A stretch of 64,000 nucleotides of DNA from a bacterium (GTDB lineage Bacteria > Planctomycetota > UBA1135 > UBA2386), in assembly GCA_030432695.1 (NCBI GenBank), contig JAUILN010000012.1, positions 288,471-352,470 on the forward strand, read 5' to 3'. The position numbers and the translations under genes were made by a program. The first letter of the stretch is position 1. Each line of letters begins with the position of its first letter. The notes below the pieces were generated by a model. It saw nothing but the letters and a program-made list of their open reading frames with translations. It did no database searches and was not told the origin of the DNA. Shown here one piece after another: positions 8,801 to 15,895 of this stretch.

Positions 8801-9549
8801 AGGCCCCCGGAGAGTGCGGCGAGCAACAGCCACCAGCCTGGAGTTGGGAAGCTGCCGCGTGGGGTTACCGAGATCAGTTCGAGCACGGGCCGGCGGACGG
8901 TCTCGACCGGGCCGGGTCGGGCCTCGGCGGGCCGCGAAGGCTGCTGGCGTGGCTCCGTGGTCGTTGTTCCGCCGGATCCGCCGCCGCCAGTCTCACGACG
9001 GGTCGAGCCCGTGCCATTCCCTTCCGAGCGACCCATCCACGAGGCGATCGAGAGCACCACTACGAGGCCAGCAGCGGCCCCGCCCACCCACCCCCACGAC
9101 CGTAGGCGGCGAGCACGCTGCTGTTGGTCCTGCCGAACTTCGACGCGGCGCTTGGGCGGCAGCGCGCGCTCGAACACCTTCTCCACCTCCGTCACCTTGG
9201 GCGGAGCCGGCTCCGCGAGCCGCTCGACCTCCTGCCCGGCCCGCTGGATCCAGCGGCCGAACGCCCGGTGGAAGGCCCGGGCATCGGCGTCCGTCTTCAC
9301 AGTCACCAGCCGCGCGAACTTCTCCAACCGCACGCGGTCGACGACGCGGCAGACACGGGCTTCGTCGATTCGCTGTTCTTCGAGGCTCGATTGCGTCGAC
9401 GACTCATCGTCCTCCCCGACCACCGCACGCAGCGCGGCCCGCAGCCGCTCCAGCTCGAGAAGCCCGACCGGCAGGCCTTCGTTCCGTAGCTCCTCGAACA
9501 GGCCACTCAGGTCGAGGGAGTCGGCGACGCTGTCGTAGCGGAGCGGCAT
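5143..9549 (-). CDS. Large vWA-like membrane protein with two C-terminal FGE domains; terminal one carries a DGR-like variable region
   Basis: 1468 aa. Residues 1-115 form a helical CoxE-like region. There are transmembrane helices at 153-171 and 237-254. Residues ~343-480 form a vWA-like Rossmann domain whose MIDAS is degenerate (D-R-S-T-Q instead of DxSxS). A helical segment follows, a third transmembrane helix lies at ~725-745, and an unrecognised beta-rich region runs to ~985. Residues 985-1222 are FGE domain 1 and 1223-1468 FGE domain 2, the latter ending in VR C. FGE 1 has diverged and carries no variable-region flanks. The start is 3 bp after the stop of the MoxR gene, so the two are probably one operon and act as the MoxR/vWA pair. 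In characterised MoxR systems the AAA+ ring remodels the vWA partner. Substrate and trigger are unknown. Confidence 0.8.
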   Translation of the reverse strand: MPLRYDSVADSLDLSGLFEELRNEGLPVGLLELERLRAALRAVVGEDDESSTQSSLEEQRIDEARVCRVVDRVRLEKFARLVTVKTDADARAFHRAFGRWIQRAGQEVERLAEPAPPKVTEVEKVFERALPPKRRVEVRQDQQQRARRLRSWGWVGGAAAGLVVVLSIASWMGRSEGNGTGSTRRETGGGGSGGTTTTEPRQQPSRPAEARPGPVETVRRPVLELISVTPRGSFPTPGWWLLLAALSGGLAAGSWWRFRRRAKDLPRVPVKDSAGREYRVRPPRSVARGIDFVAPDATRELIWGVEKIRAEDPGLRYDLRRTVEATVRAAGLPSLVRERPKQDRVLWLWLDRSTQDFVSVRAFATEITTRLTSAGVPVRCVTFDKSPRILEPGDGTEPFSPYDLESAREGAVVAVLTDGRGLATLDADATERGSLGDLLRALCHWRRLTFVDFPSAPATQASAQGAAPRRHRDFARLLSRHGLRCITPDVLPAFVADSADRDLEGRVGSRLDPARERVAAAELQFLAAALALLERPFDLAEARGMVAALGLRGLQALDVERLATLDGLDRGGLTCRWSRERRLELLDWFAVAEDHRAGARFAPRSESFLQRAVEAWRQRIADEARLLGERSDGGGDAAFEALRIQDACVQVLTDPAAAAAACQELADGGAKRAAAIRSLLGDFVPWRAQDCADHARLAWERDDIDPEVLQQLLILGLGHREQRPGVVVWPRAFVAAVAALCVVALGALVAGFGGLGEPVGPPQTLMLQSGQPLHSHVGWSLDPSGLVAVTPQWTLRTPAEGVDVLAGTAMDSVTRLAWRHESENNPERGDGVAIWRAGYRDTPPRPVLEDWPLRSVAWIDAAPTVEGALLGEWENWAVTMLDAGVFDVVVVGESGEIGLSAALTELLVLPEELADGLLETQLVALTTREPRGLGSSRAMRAAWATRGDPADYPLPPAGIAEPMPAESWWPGMASIDRLPMPLLARGVGLDMVKIPSGRMPDEEQAGNWLLAFQISRFEVTRGDWLGLGLPPPVPLFWSESDDEGLPANGVSWFDALRFCNALSVREGLVPRYYQDREFQEPLGPNAEQEKPSARSGVRIRPDANGYRLPSELEHEYATRAGALTRFFWGGDASQADRFAWFGSESTDDVHPVGQKAPNAWGLYDVVGNVAEWCEGSGSESAELRVLHGGSFKSPSEDLSSDLFSRNPATSRYVTIGFRVARSTTLLDMVPVTGGEMPGGDRAGERVESFEISRYEVTRGAWRALGLEVPEPDSWREENDDDLPANYLNWFDAVQFCNALSAREGLVPRYYEDAEFTKPWSRRIDSEEKPGETAIFMNDGADGYRLPSELEWEFACRAETATKFHWGEDEAKAEDYAWFDKEWDHGVRPVGMKRPNPWGLQDITGNVWEWCEDWYDQDLGGRALRGGSFLVPAADLASSRRRWYGPSYRDLYFGFRVVRGSLPQHGAGR
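5194..5265 (-). repeat. Variable region C (DGR-type VR) in the vWA-FGE gene
   Basis: 24 codons aligned to VR B at offset 1727. Encoded variable residues (L,V,A,D,R,R,W,Y,G,Y,D,L,Y,F) are mostly aromatic, charged or small, as expected for a binding surface. Third codon positions are all C or G and identical to VR B. The conserved 3' flank encodes G-F-R-V-V-R-G-S-L-P-Q-H-G. Confidence 0.8.
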
Positions 9550-9552
9550 GCG

Positions 9553-10551
9553 CTACTTCCCGGCGAGCTCCTCGAAGTCGCGCTCGACCTTCACCAGCGC
9601 GCGCACGAAGGGCAGGTTCGCAAGCGGTACACCGAGTTCGTCGGCGCCCACGCCGCGCGCCGCGAGCAATGTCAGCCAGGTGAGCAGCTCCCCCGTCGCC
9701 GGCCTCCGCGAAAGCCCTGGCTTGTCGCGCAACTCCAGGAAGCGCTTCACCGCGCGGTCTCGCGTCTCGGCGGGGAGTCCCCGGAGCAACTCCGGCCGCG
9801 CATCCAGGACCCGCTCCAGCAACGGCTTGTCGACCTCGATGTGGTGCACGATGCAGCGGCGCAGAAAGGCATCGGGCAGGCGCCGTTCGGCGTTGCTGGT
9901 GCAGATCAGGATCGGGGCGATCCCGTTCTTCGGGGCGATGACCTCACCCTGGTCGAAGGGGTGGGTGAAGCGGTGTTCGGCGAATTCCTCCAGCAGGTCG
10001 TTGGGGAAGTCGCGTGGGGCCTTGTCGATCTCGTCGATCAGCAGGATGGAGGGGGCCTCGAGATAGGCCTTCCACAGCGGCCCCTCGGTGAGGAAGTCTT
10101 TGCGCCCTCTGCTGGGGCTCACCTCGGCCTTCGTGTGTTCCCCGTCATCTCCGCGCTCGGCCTGCACGCGTGCCGCGTAGGCGTCACGCAGATAGGCAAC
10201 CGCATCGAAGTCGTAGCGGAGGTCGGTCGACGTGGAGGTCGAACGGGCCTGGTAGCGGAACAGCGGCAGTCCGAGATACCACTCCAGGTAGTAGGCCACC
10301 TGCGTCTTGCCGGTCCCCGGCTCGCCGGTCAGCAGCAGGGGTGCACGCACGCAGTGCGCCATGTTGATCGCGTCGGCGAGACTCCGACCGACGACGTAGC
10401 GTGCGGCCGACTTTCTCAGGTCGGTCGCGTCCCGCGCCGCGTCGTCCTTGGCGACGCGCACGCGCTCGCGCGCCGAGGACCGCAGCTCCGCGCGCTGCTT
10501 CTCGGTGTGCTTGGAGTCGTTCGGAACCACCAGTTCGAATGCGTCGGCCAT
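9553..10551 (-). CDS. MoxR-family AAA+ ATPase
   Basis: 332 aa. Walker A is GEPGTGKT at 76-83, Walker B is ILLIDEID at 169-176, sensor 1 sits in a C-T-S-N-A-E-R turn, and an arginine-finger type R-R-C follows. The RYQARSTSTSTDLRYDFDAV segment after the first strand matches the insert of MoxR ATPases that pair with vWA proteins. It lies between the TIR gene (8 bp upstream) and the vWA-FGE gene (3 bp downstream), so the three are almost certainly co-transcribed. The likely role is ATP-driven remodelling of the vWA partner to arm or reset the system. The first ~45 residues are charged and less conserved. The MoxR assignment is firm; its role here is inferred from context. Confidence 0.93.
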   Translation of the reverse strand: MADAFELVVPNDSKHTEKQRAELRSSARERVRVAKDDAARDATDLRKSAARYVVGRSLADAINMAHCVRAPLLLTGEPGTGKTQVAYYLEWYLGLPLFRYQARSTSTSTDLRYDFDAVAYLRDAYAARVQAERGDDGEHTKAEVSPSRGRKDFLTEGPLWKAYLEAPSILLIDEIDKAPRDFPNDLLEEFAEHRFTHPFDQGEVIAPKNGIAPILICTSNAERRLPDAFLRRCIVHHIEVDKPLLERVLDARPELLRGLPAETRDRAVKRFLELRDKPGLSRRPATGELLTWLTLLAARGVGADELGVPLANLPFVRALVKVERDFEELAGK

Positions 10552-10559
10552 CGTGGGTC

Positions 10560-12920
10560 TCAGTACGAAGCTTCGGTTCCGGCGGGCTCGTCACCAGCCA
10601 CCGCAGGATCGAGTTCGGGGGCGCTCTCGGCATCGGCCCAGCCGTGTTCCTGCTGCCGGTCGATGAGACGGACCAAGTGCTCGAAGCGCCCGTTGTCGGT
10701 CTGGGACAGCAGCCAGCGGGCGACGTCCTTGCGGCGGTCGAACAGGCGTTGCGACAGGCCGCCGTGGTCGTGGAGGTACTGCGAAAGATCGTCGATCGGC
10801 ACGTTGGCGAGCGGGGGCAACACGCGGACCTGGAACAGGTCGCCGACGAGGTCCGCGGCCAGATCGCGCACATCGTGCTCGAACGGCTTCGTGTCACCCG
10901 ACGACTCGACACAGAGCAAGACCTGCAGGAGCATCTCTCGGGGAACGTGGGGAGTCAGGTCTTTGGCCAGACAGCGAAGGACTTCCTTCAACTGCGAGGG
11001 GCCGAACGGTAGCTCCCGCGGCGCGCCGCGTACGCCGAGGTCGAGCAGGAGCTGGGCCCGCCCCGGATGCACGCACGCCGCGCGCAGCGTGCCCTCGACG
11101 TCTTCGGGGTCCCCCCCCAGCTGCTCACAGATCTCCTCGAGGAGGATCGTTCGATCGAGTTCCTTGCAGCGGGTCAGGTCGATGTCGATGCGCTGCATGG
11201 GCAGGTCGCCGCTTCGCTCGAACAGGTACTGACCGACCTGCTCGCCGAGCGCCTCGAGCAGGTTGCCGGATCCGGCGACGCCGAACAGCGCGGAAACCCG
11301 CCGCTGGCTCCGCGACAGCTCGGTGAGCGTTCCCTGCACCGCCTCGCGCTGGGTGTGGCGGTCGAGGAAGTGCCGCGCGATGCGGCGTTCGCCGCGCAGG
11401 GTCTGGTGACGACTCGTGAACTGCAGCTCCCCCGCCGACCAGAACACGATCTCCTCGCGGCTGCCGGGCGGCAGGACCTCGTGCGGGTCGCCGAAGTGAC
11501 CGCCCTCGGCGAGCGTGACCAGGCTGGCCAGGGCGACGTCTTGCGGATCCTGGCTTGACGCCCAGGTTCTGGCTCCGTTCGGGTCGAGATCGGCCACGCT
11601 GCACGCTCGGACCACGACCCAAGGCACCTGCTGGCGGAGTTCCCAGCCGAACCGAGCAGCCTGCGCACGCGTCGCACCGAACAGGTTGGCGTGGATCACC
11701 CGCGGTTGGTTGTCGCCGCCAGCCTGCAGGATCTCGGCGGCGCTGACGTCCCCATCGGCGAAGCGGAGTGCGAGCGTTCCATCGCGGCGCTCGGCCACGG
11801 GCGCGTGGCAATAGAGCACGCCGGGGGAGTAGCGGGTCGCAGCGGCGATTCCTGCATCGCGACGCGTCGCCGAGTGGACGAACTTCGAATTGCCGAGGAC
11901 TTCCTGCAAGCGGGAGCGCAGGGCGTGGAGGTGCCGGGCCGAATTCAGGCTGCGATCCGTTCCTCCGACCCACACCAGGAAGGGTAGGCGGAGTCGGAGC
12001 GTCGCGTCACGGGCGGCGGCGGCGGTCTCGGAACGGAACGACACCGTCCAGCGCAGGTCGCGCAGGGACTTGCCCCGGTCGTGGAGCTGAGACCACGGCT
12101 CGGCGCAGAGCTCCGGCTGGTCGGTGGTCACGACAACCTGCAGCGGCAGGCCTGCCGGCGTGCGATCCGGCGCGCCGAGCTCGCGGGCGATGCGCTTCCA
12201 GGTCTGCCCGGCCGATCCTGCGTCGGGGAACAGGGTGCGGAACAGCCGGGTGCCAGGATCATCCTCGCGCAGAGGCTCGTCGAAGTGCGCTCGGAACAGG
12301 CTGCAACCCTGGCTGGAGTAGGCGACGGACGAGCCGGGCCCGTTCGCGTCGCGGAGGATATCGATGTCCAGTCGTAGCGAGCTGGTCCGAGGGTCGTCAG
12401 GAGGAAGCGCACGCAACCTGGCAAGCGCGAGTTCGACGGCCTTGCCGGCGGCCTCCTTGAGAACGACCTCGCGCTCGCCCTCGCCGAGAAGCGACAGGGG
12501 ACGGTTCGGCCGGTTCTCGGTGGCGAGGGCCTGGTAGTCGTCGAGCTTGATCGTGACCTTACCGCCATCCGGACGCTCGACGCGAAGCGCCGCTCCCTCG
12601 GTGTGGGTCGCATGCACGAACAGAACACCGACATCGGCCTCACCCCGGGCGCGGGCGCCGACGAGCTTGGGGATCTCGCGCTCGTTGATGAACTTGGAGG
12701 TCACCAGATCGGCGGAGAGCAGGAAGATGCCGAGCACCGCGCTATCGAGCGCCGCCTCGATCGCCTCGCGCCACTCTTCGCCGGCCTCGATCTCGGTATC
12801 GACGAACAGTTCCAGCCCGCTGCCATCCAGGAGTGCACTGCGCAGGTGCTTGACGAAGCGGTCTCTGACGTCGGCATCGGCCCGCGAGTAGCTCAGGAAG
12901 ATGACGTTGCGACTCTCCAA
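10560..12920 (-). CDS. TIR / CHAT-like / STAND-like multidomain protein (VMAP-type third component)
   Basis: 786 aa. Residues 1-165 form a TIR domain almost the same as that of the gene at 4984 (IFLSYSRADA, S-K-F-x-x-E-x-E). Residues ~205-520 resemble a caspase-like CHAT domain: a P-E-x-x-x-E-P-W strand, then a Y-C-H-A turn in the place of the catalytic His. The expected nucleophile Cys is replaced (I-H-A-N-L-F-G), so protease activity is doubtful. Residues ~555-690 resemble a STAND NTPase with a broken P-loop (G-V-A-G-S-G-N instead of G-x-x-G-x-G-K), as in the inactive-STAND domains of conflict systems. The tail is helical. As the first gene of the MoxR/vWA run it takes the position of the VMAP partner. 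Domain calls beyond TIR are by pattern only. Confidence 0.75.
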   Translation of the reverse strand: MESRNVIFLSYSRADADVRDRFVKHLRSALLDGSGLELFVDTEIEAGEEWREAIEAALDSAVLGIFLLSADLVTSKFINEREIPKLVGARARGEADVGVLFVHATHTEGAALRVERPDGGKVTIKLDDYQALATENRPNRPLSLLGEGEREVVLKEAAGKAVELALARLRALPPDDPRTSSLRLDIDILRDANGPGSSVAYSSQGCSLFRAHFDEPLREDDPGTRLFRTLFPDAGSAGQTWKRIARELGAPDRTPAGLPLQVVVTTDQPELCAEPWSQLHDRGKSLRDLRWTVSFRSETAAAARDATLRLRLPFLVWVGGTDRSLNSARHLHALRSRLQEVLGNSKFVHSATRRDAGIAAATRYSPGVLYCHAPVAERRDGTLALRFADGDVSAAEILQAGGDNQPRVIHANLFGATRAQAARFGWELRQQVPWVVVRACSVADLDPNGARTWASSQDPQDVALASLVTLAEGGHFGDPHEVLPPGSREEIVFWSAGELQFTSRHQTLRGERRIARHFLDRHTQREAVQGTLTELSRSQRRVSALFGVAGSGNLLEALGEQVGQYLFERSGDLPMQRIDIDLTRCKELDRTILLEEICEQLGGDPEDVEGTLRAACVHPGRAQLLLDLGVRGAPRELPFGPSQLKEVLRCLAKDLTPHVPREMLLQVLLCVESSGDTKPFEHDVRDLAADLVGDLFQVRVLPPLANVPIDDLSQYLHDHGGLSQRLFDRRKDVARWLLSQTDNGRFEHLVRLIDRQQEHGWADAESAPELDPAVAGDEPAGTEASY

Positions 12921-13038
12921 GGTGCGGAGAGGCTAGCGGCGGGGTGCGAGGCCCGCCACCCTGCCGCGGCATCCGGACCCCGCTGGCAGCGGACGCATGG
13001 AGTCGTCTACCGGAAGATCAAAGCCGTCGCCGCGCGAC

Positions 13039-13308
13039 TCAATCGAACCAAGCCTCCGCCTCCGGCCCGTACGCCCACAGCGTCAGCTCCCGCCCCAGCC
13101 GCAGCGCCCCCGCCCGCCGCCGCAGCTCCTCCTCACTCGCCTCCGGATGCCGCAGCCGGATCCCGGCGATCTGAACCTTCTCCAGCGCCTGGCAGGCGCG
13201 CACCGCCATGCGCAACCGCTCCACCGGCGACACGTCGCGCAGCAGTTCGAACCATTGGCGGTCGACTGCTTCGGAGACGTCGTCGGATTGGGAGCGGTAG
13301 CCGGTCAC
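13039..13308 (-). CDS. Small conserved hypothetical protein
   Basis: 89 aa, no signal or membrane segment. The core pattern S-P-x-E-R-L-R followed by I-R-L-R-H-P-E-A-S-E-E-E-L-R-R-R is one I recognise from short uncharacterised proteins in planctomycetes and cyanobacteria. Some of those sit beside nucleotidyltransferase or toxin-antitoxin-like genes. No such partner is visible here. It lies 9 bp upstream of the DUF1501 stop on the same strand and 118 bp from the conflict-system start, so its transcription unit is uncertain. Function unknown. Confidence 0.6.
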   Translation of the reverse strand: MTGYRSQSDDVSEAVDRQWFELLRDVSPVERLRMAVRACQALEKVQIAGIRLRHPEASEEELRRRAGALRLGRELTLWAYGPEAEAWFD

Positions 13309-13317
13309 GCGAGCAAC

Positions 13318-14796
13318 TCAGGCGAGGATCTCGCGGACGACGCGGGCGGGCTCGACGCTCGTGAGCTTCACGTCCAGCCCCTGGTGCTTGATGCTGAGGC
13401 GCTCGTGGTCGAGGCCGAGGCAATGCAGCATCGTGGCATTGAGGTCGCGGATGTGGACCGGGTCGCGGGTGATGTTGTAGGAGAAGTCGTCGGTCTCGCC
13501 GTGGACGAGGCCGCCTTGGATGCCGCCGCCGGCCATCCAGACGGTCCAGCAGCGCGGGTGGTGGTCGCGGCCGTAGTTCTCGCGGGTGAGGGCGCCCTGG
13601 CAGTAGACCGTGCGGCCGAACTCGCCGCCCCAATGCACGAGGGTGTCGTCGAGGAGGCCGCGCTGTTTGAGGTCTTGGACGAGAGCCCAGCTCGGCTGGT
13701 CGATGTCGCGGCATTGCTTGGGCAGGTCGCCGGCGACGTTGAAGTGCTGGTCCCAGCCGCGGTGGAACATCTGCACGAAGCGGACGCCGCGTTCGACCAT
13801 GCGGCGGGCCAGGAGACACGACTGGGCGAAGGAGCCGGGCTCGTTCACGGCGGGGCCATACATCTCGAGGATGTGGGCGGGCTCGTCGGAGAAGTCGGTG
13901 AGGTCGGGCACCGAGGCCTGCATGCGGAAGGCCATCTCGTACTGGGCGATGCGGGCCTGGATCTCGGGGTCGCCGGCCTCCTCGAAGCGGCGCTGGTTGA
14001 GCTGCGCCAGCGAGTCAAGCATCGCGCGGCGGGTGCTGCGGTCGAGGCCATTGGGGTTCGACAGGAACAGCACCGGGTCGCCGGAGGCGCGGAGTGCGAC
14101 GCCCTGGTGTTCGCTCGGCAACATGCCGGCACCCCAGAGGCGGTTGTAGAGCGCCTGGGCGTCCTTGCGGCCGGTCCACTTGGGCGTCATCACCACGAAG
14201 GCGGGCAGGCTGTCGTTGGTGGTGCCGAGGCCGTAGCTGAGCCAGGCGCCGAAGCTCGGCCAGCCGGGGAGCTGGCGGCCGGTGGTGATGTAGGTGATCG
14301 CGGGGTCGTGGTTGATCGCCTCGGTCCACACCGACTTCACGATCGCGATGTCCTTCACCATCTTGGCGGTGTAGGGCAGCAGCTCGCTGACCCAGGCGCC
14401 GTCGCTGCCGTTGTCGTGCTTGGTGAACGCGTAGCGGGAGGGCGCGAGTGGGAAGCGCGACTGGCCGGACGTCATCGTGGTCAGGCGCTGGCCGCGGCGG
14501 ATCGACTCGGGGAGGTCGGTGTCGAACAGGTCGTTCAACCCCGGCTTGTAGTCGAAGGTGTCGAGCTGGGAAGGCGCGCCGGCCATGAACAGCGAGATCA
14601 TCCGGCGGGCGCGCGGGCGGAAGTGCGGGCCGCGGGCGCGGGGTTCGCCGCTGATGCCTGAGGGAGCGCAGGGTGCTGCGGCGAGGCCGTCGCGGGCCAG
14701 GAGGCTCGACGCGGCCATCGCGCCGACGCCGCAGCCGGCGGCCTGGAGGAAGGAGCGGCGGGTCTCGGCGAGGCAGGTCTCGAGCAGTGGGTTCAT
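13318..14796 (-). CDS. DUF1501 family protein with twin-arginine signal
   Basis: 492 aa. The start is at MNPLLETCLAETRRSFLQAA; the open frame further upstream is not protein-like. The N-terminus carries a TAT motif, T-R-R-S-F-L-Q, before an Ala-rich core, so export in folded form is expected. The body has the DUF1501 (sulfatase-related alkaline-phosphatase fold) landmarks: M-I-S-L-F-M-A-G-A-P-S-Q-L-D-T-F-D-Y-K-P near the start, W-G-G-E-F-G-R-T near residue 390, and D-H-H-P-R-C-W-T-V-W-M-A. This family is greatly expanded in Planctomycetota and usually sits next to PSD1-type cytochromes. Here the PSD1 gene (17633-21220) is about 3 kb away with other genes between. The enzymatic activity of the family is not established. 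Confidence 0.9.
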   Translation of the reverse strand: MNPLLETCLAETRRSFLQAAGCGVGAMAASSLLARDGLAAAPCAPSGISGEPRARGPHFRPRARRMISLFMAGAPSQLDTFDYKPGLNDLFDTDLPESIRRGQRLTTMTSGQSRFPLAPSRYAFTKHDNGSDGAWVSELLPYTAKMVKDIAIVKSVWTEAINHDPAITYITTGRQLPGWPSFGAWLSYGLGTTNDSLPAFVVMTPKWTGRKDAQALYNRLWGAGMLPSEHQGVALRASGDPVLFLSNPNGLDRSTRRAMLDSLAQLNQRRFEEAGDPEIQARIAQYEMAFRMQASVPDLTDFSDEPAHILEMYGPAVNEPGSFAQSCLLARRMVERGVRFVQMFHRGWDQHFNVAGDLPKQCRDIDQPSWALVQDLKQRGLLDDTLVHWGGEFGRTVYCQGALTRENYGRDHHPRCWTVWMAGGGIQGGLVHGETDDFSYNITRDPVHIRDLNATMLHCLGLDHERLSIKHQGLDVKLTSVEPARVVREILA

Positions 14797-14878
14797 GGCG
14801 CGCCCCCATGATGCCACATCGAGTTGTCTCGTTGGAATCGGCTGGCAATCACCAGGGCGCGGCGGATCCTGGAGCGCG

Positions 14879-15310
14879 ATGGACGGCTTCCGCCAGGCTC
14901 TGGCTCTGCTCGGTCGGCTCGCGCTGGCCGCGATCTTCCTCGCCTCGGCGGCGGCCAAACTGCTCGACGTCTCGGGCACCGTGGCGCGGATGACCGAGGC
15001 GGGCGTGCCGGCACCGGAGGTCCTGGTGTGGGGCGCGATCGCGTTCCTGCTGGTCGGCGGCGTCGCGTTGGTGCTCGGCTGGTGGACCCGACTCGGCGCC
15101 GGCCTGCTGATCGTGTTCGTCTGCATGGCGACCTGGTACTTCCACTGGCCGATCGGGATGCCGGACGGCACGGAGGCCGAGCATGCGGAGCGGAAGCTCC
15201 AGGCGATCCAGGCGCTGAAGAACCTGGCGATCCTCGGCGGGCTGTTGATGGTGGTCGCGCACCGGCCCGGCAGCCTGAGCTTGGACGCGCGGCGCGGGAG
15301 GAGGAGCTGA
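14879..15310 (+). CDS. DoxX-like small membrane protein
   Basis: 143 aa with four hydrophobic helices (residues ~8-28, 48-68, 72-92, 112-130). The first ends L-A-S-A-A-A-K-L-L-D, and the second stretch reads V-L-V-W-G-A-I-A-F-L-L-V-G-G-V-A-L-V-L-G, matching the DoxX/SURF4-type fold. The tail is basic. It is divergent from the DUF1501 gene (82 bp apart) and only 4 bp upstream of the HD-type gene, so probably co-transcribed with it. Distant DoxX relatives take part in quinone-linked redox or sulfur metabolism. The precise role here cannot be read from sequence. Confidence 0.75.
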   Translation: MDGFRQALALLGRLALAAIFLASAAAKLLDVSGTVARMTEAGVPAPEVLVWGAIAFLLVGGVALVLGWWTRLGAGLLIVFVCMATWYFHWPIGMPDGTEAEHAERKLQAIQALKNLAILGGLLMVVAHRPGSLSLDARRGRRS

Positions 15311-15314
15311 TCGG

Positions 15315-15857
15315 ATGGCGTGCTCCGAACTCCTGATCGAACTCAGTGGTCGCTATGCGGAGCCGCACCGCCACTACCATGACCTCCGGCATATCGCCGA
15401 CATGCTGATGAACGGGCGGGCCTTCCCGCTGAACGAGGTGCAGGTGATGGCGGTGTGGTTCCACGACGCGGTCTACGACGCGACGCGGAGCGACAACGAG
15501 GAGCGGAGTGCGGTGCTGGCCGAGGAGCGGCTCGGGGCGCTGGGTTGGCCGGGCGATGCGGTGGCGCGGGTCGCGCGGATCGTTCGCGATACGGCGGGGC
15601 ACGTGCCGAGCGATGCGGAGTCGGCGGTGGTGCTGGATCTGGATCTCGCGTCGCTGGCGGCGGAGCCGGCGGTGTTCCGGGCCAACCGGGCGGCGATCCG
15701 GTTGGAGTATGCGCACGTGGGCGATGCGGACTTCTCCGCGGGGACGGCGCGGTTCGCGGCGGGGATGCTGGACCGCGACCGGTTGTTCCACACCGATTGG
15801 GGAGCGCCGCTGGAAGAGCGTGCGCGGGCCAACCTGCGCGGGCTGTTGGTCGACTGA
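15315..15857 (+). CDS. HD-superfamily metal-dependent hydrolase-like protein
   Basis: 180 aa, cytosolic. It has R-Y-A-E-P-H-R-H-Y-H-D-L-R-H-I near residue 12, then W-F-H-D-A-V-Y-D near 47 with a following N-E-E-R-S-A. A second acidic set, L-D-L-D-L-A-S-L, lies near 108. These are the conserved metal ligands (H..HD..D) of a widespread HD-type phosphohydrolase-like family. The substrate is unknown. It sits 4 bp after the DoxX gene and 38 bp before the sulfatase start, so the three plus-strand genes may form one unit. Confidence 0.82.
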   Translation: MACSELLIELSGRYAEPHRHYHDLRHIADMLMNGRAFPLNEVQVMAVWFHDAVYDATRSDNEERSAVLAEERLGALGWPGDAVARVARIVRDTAGHVPSDAESAVVLDLDLASLAAEPAVFRANRAAIRLEYAHVGDADFSAGTARFAAGMLDRDRLFHTDWGAPLEERARANLRGLLVD

Positions 15858-15895
15858 GCGGTCATGCCACGCAGGGAGCGGCTACCCTGTCCGCC

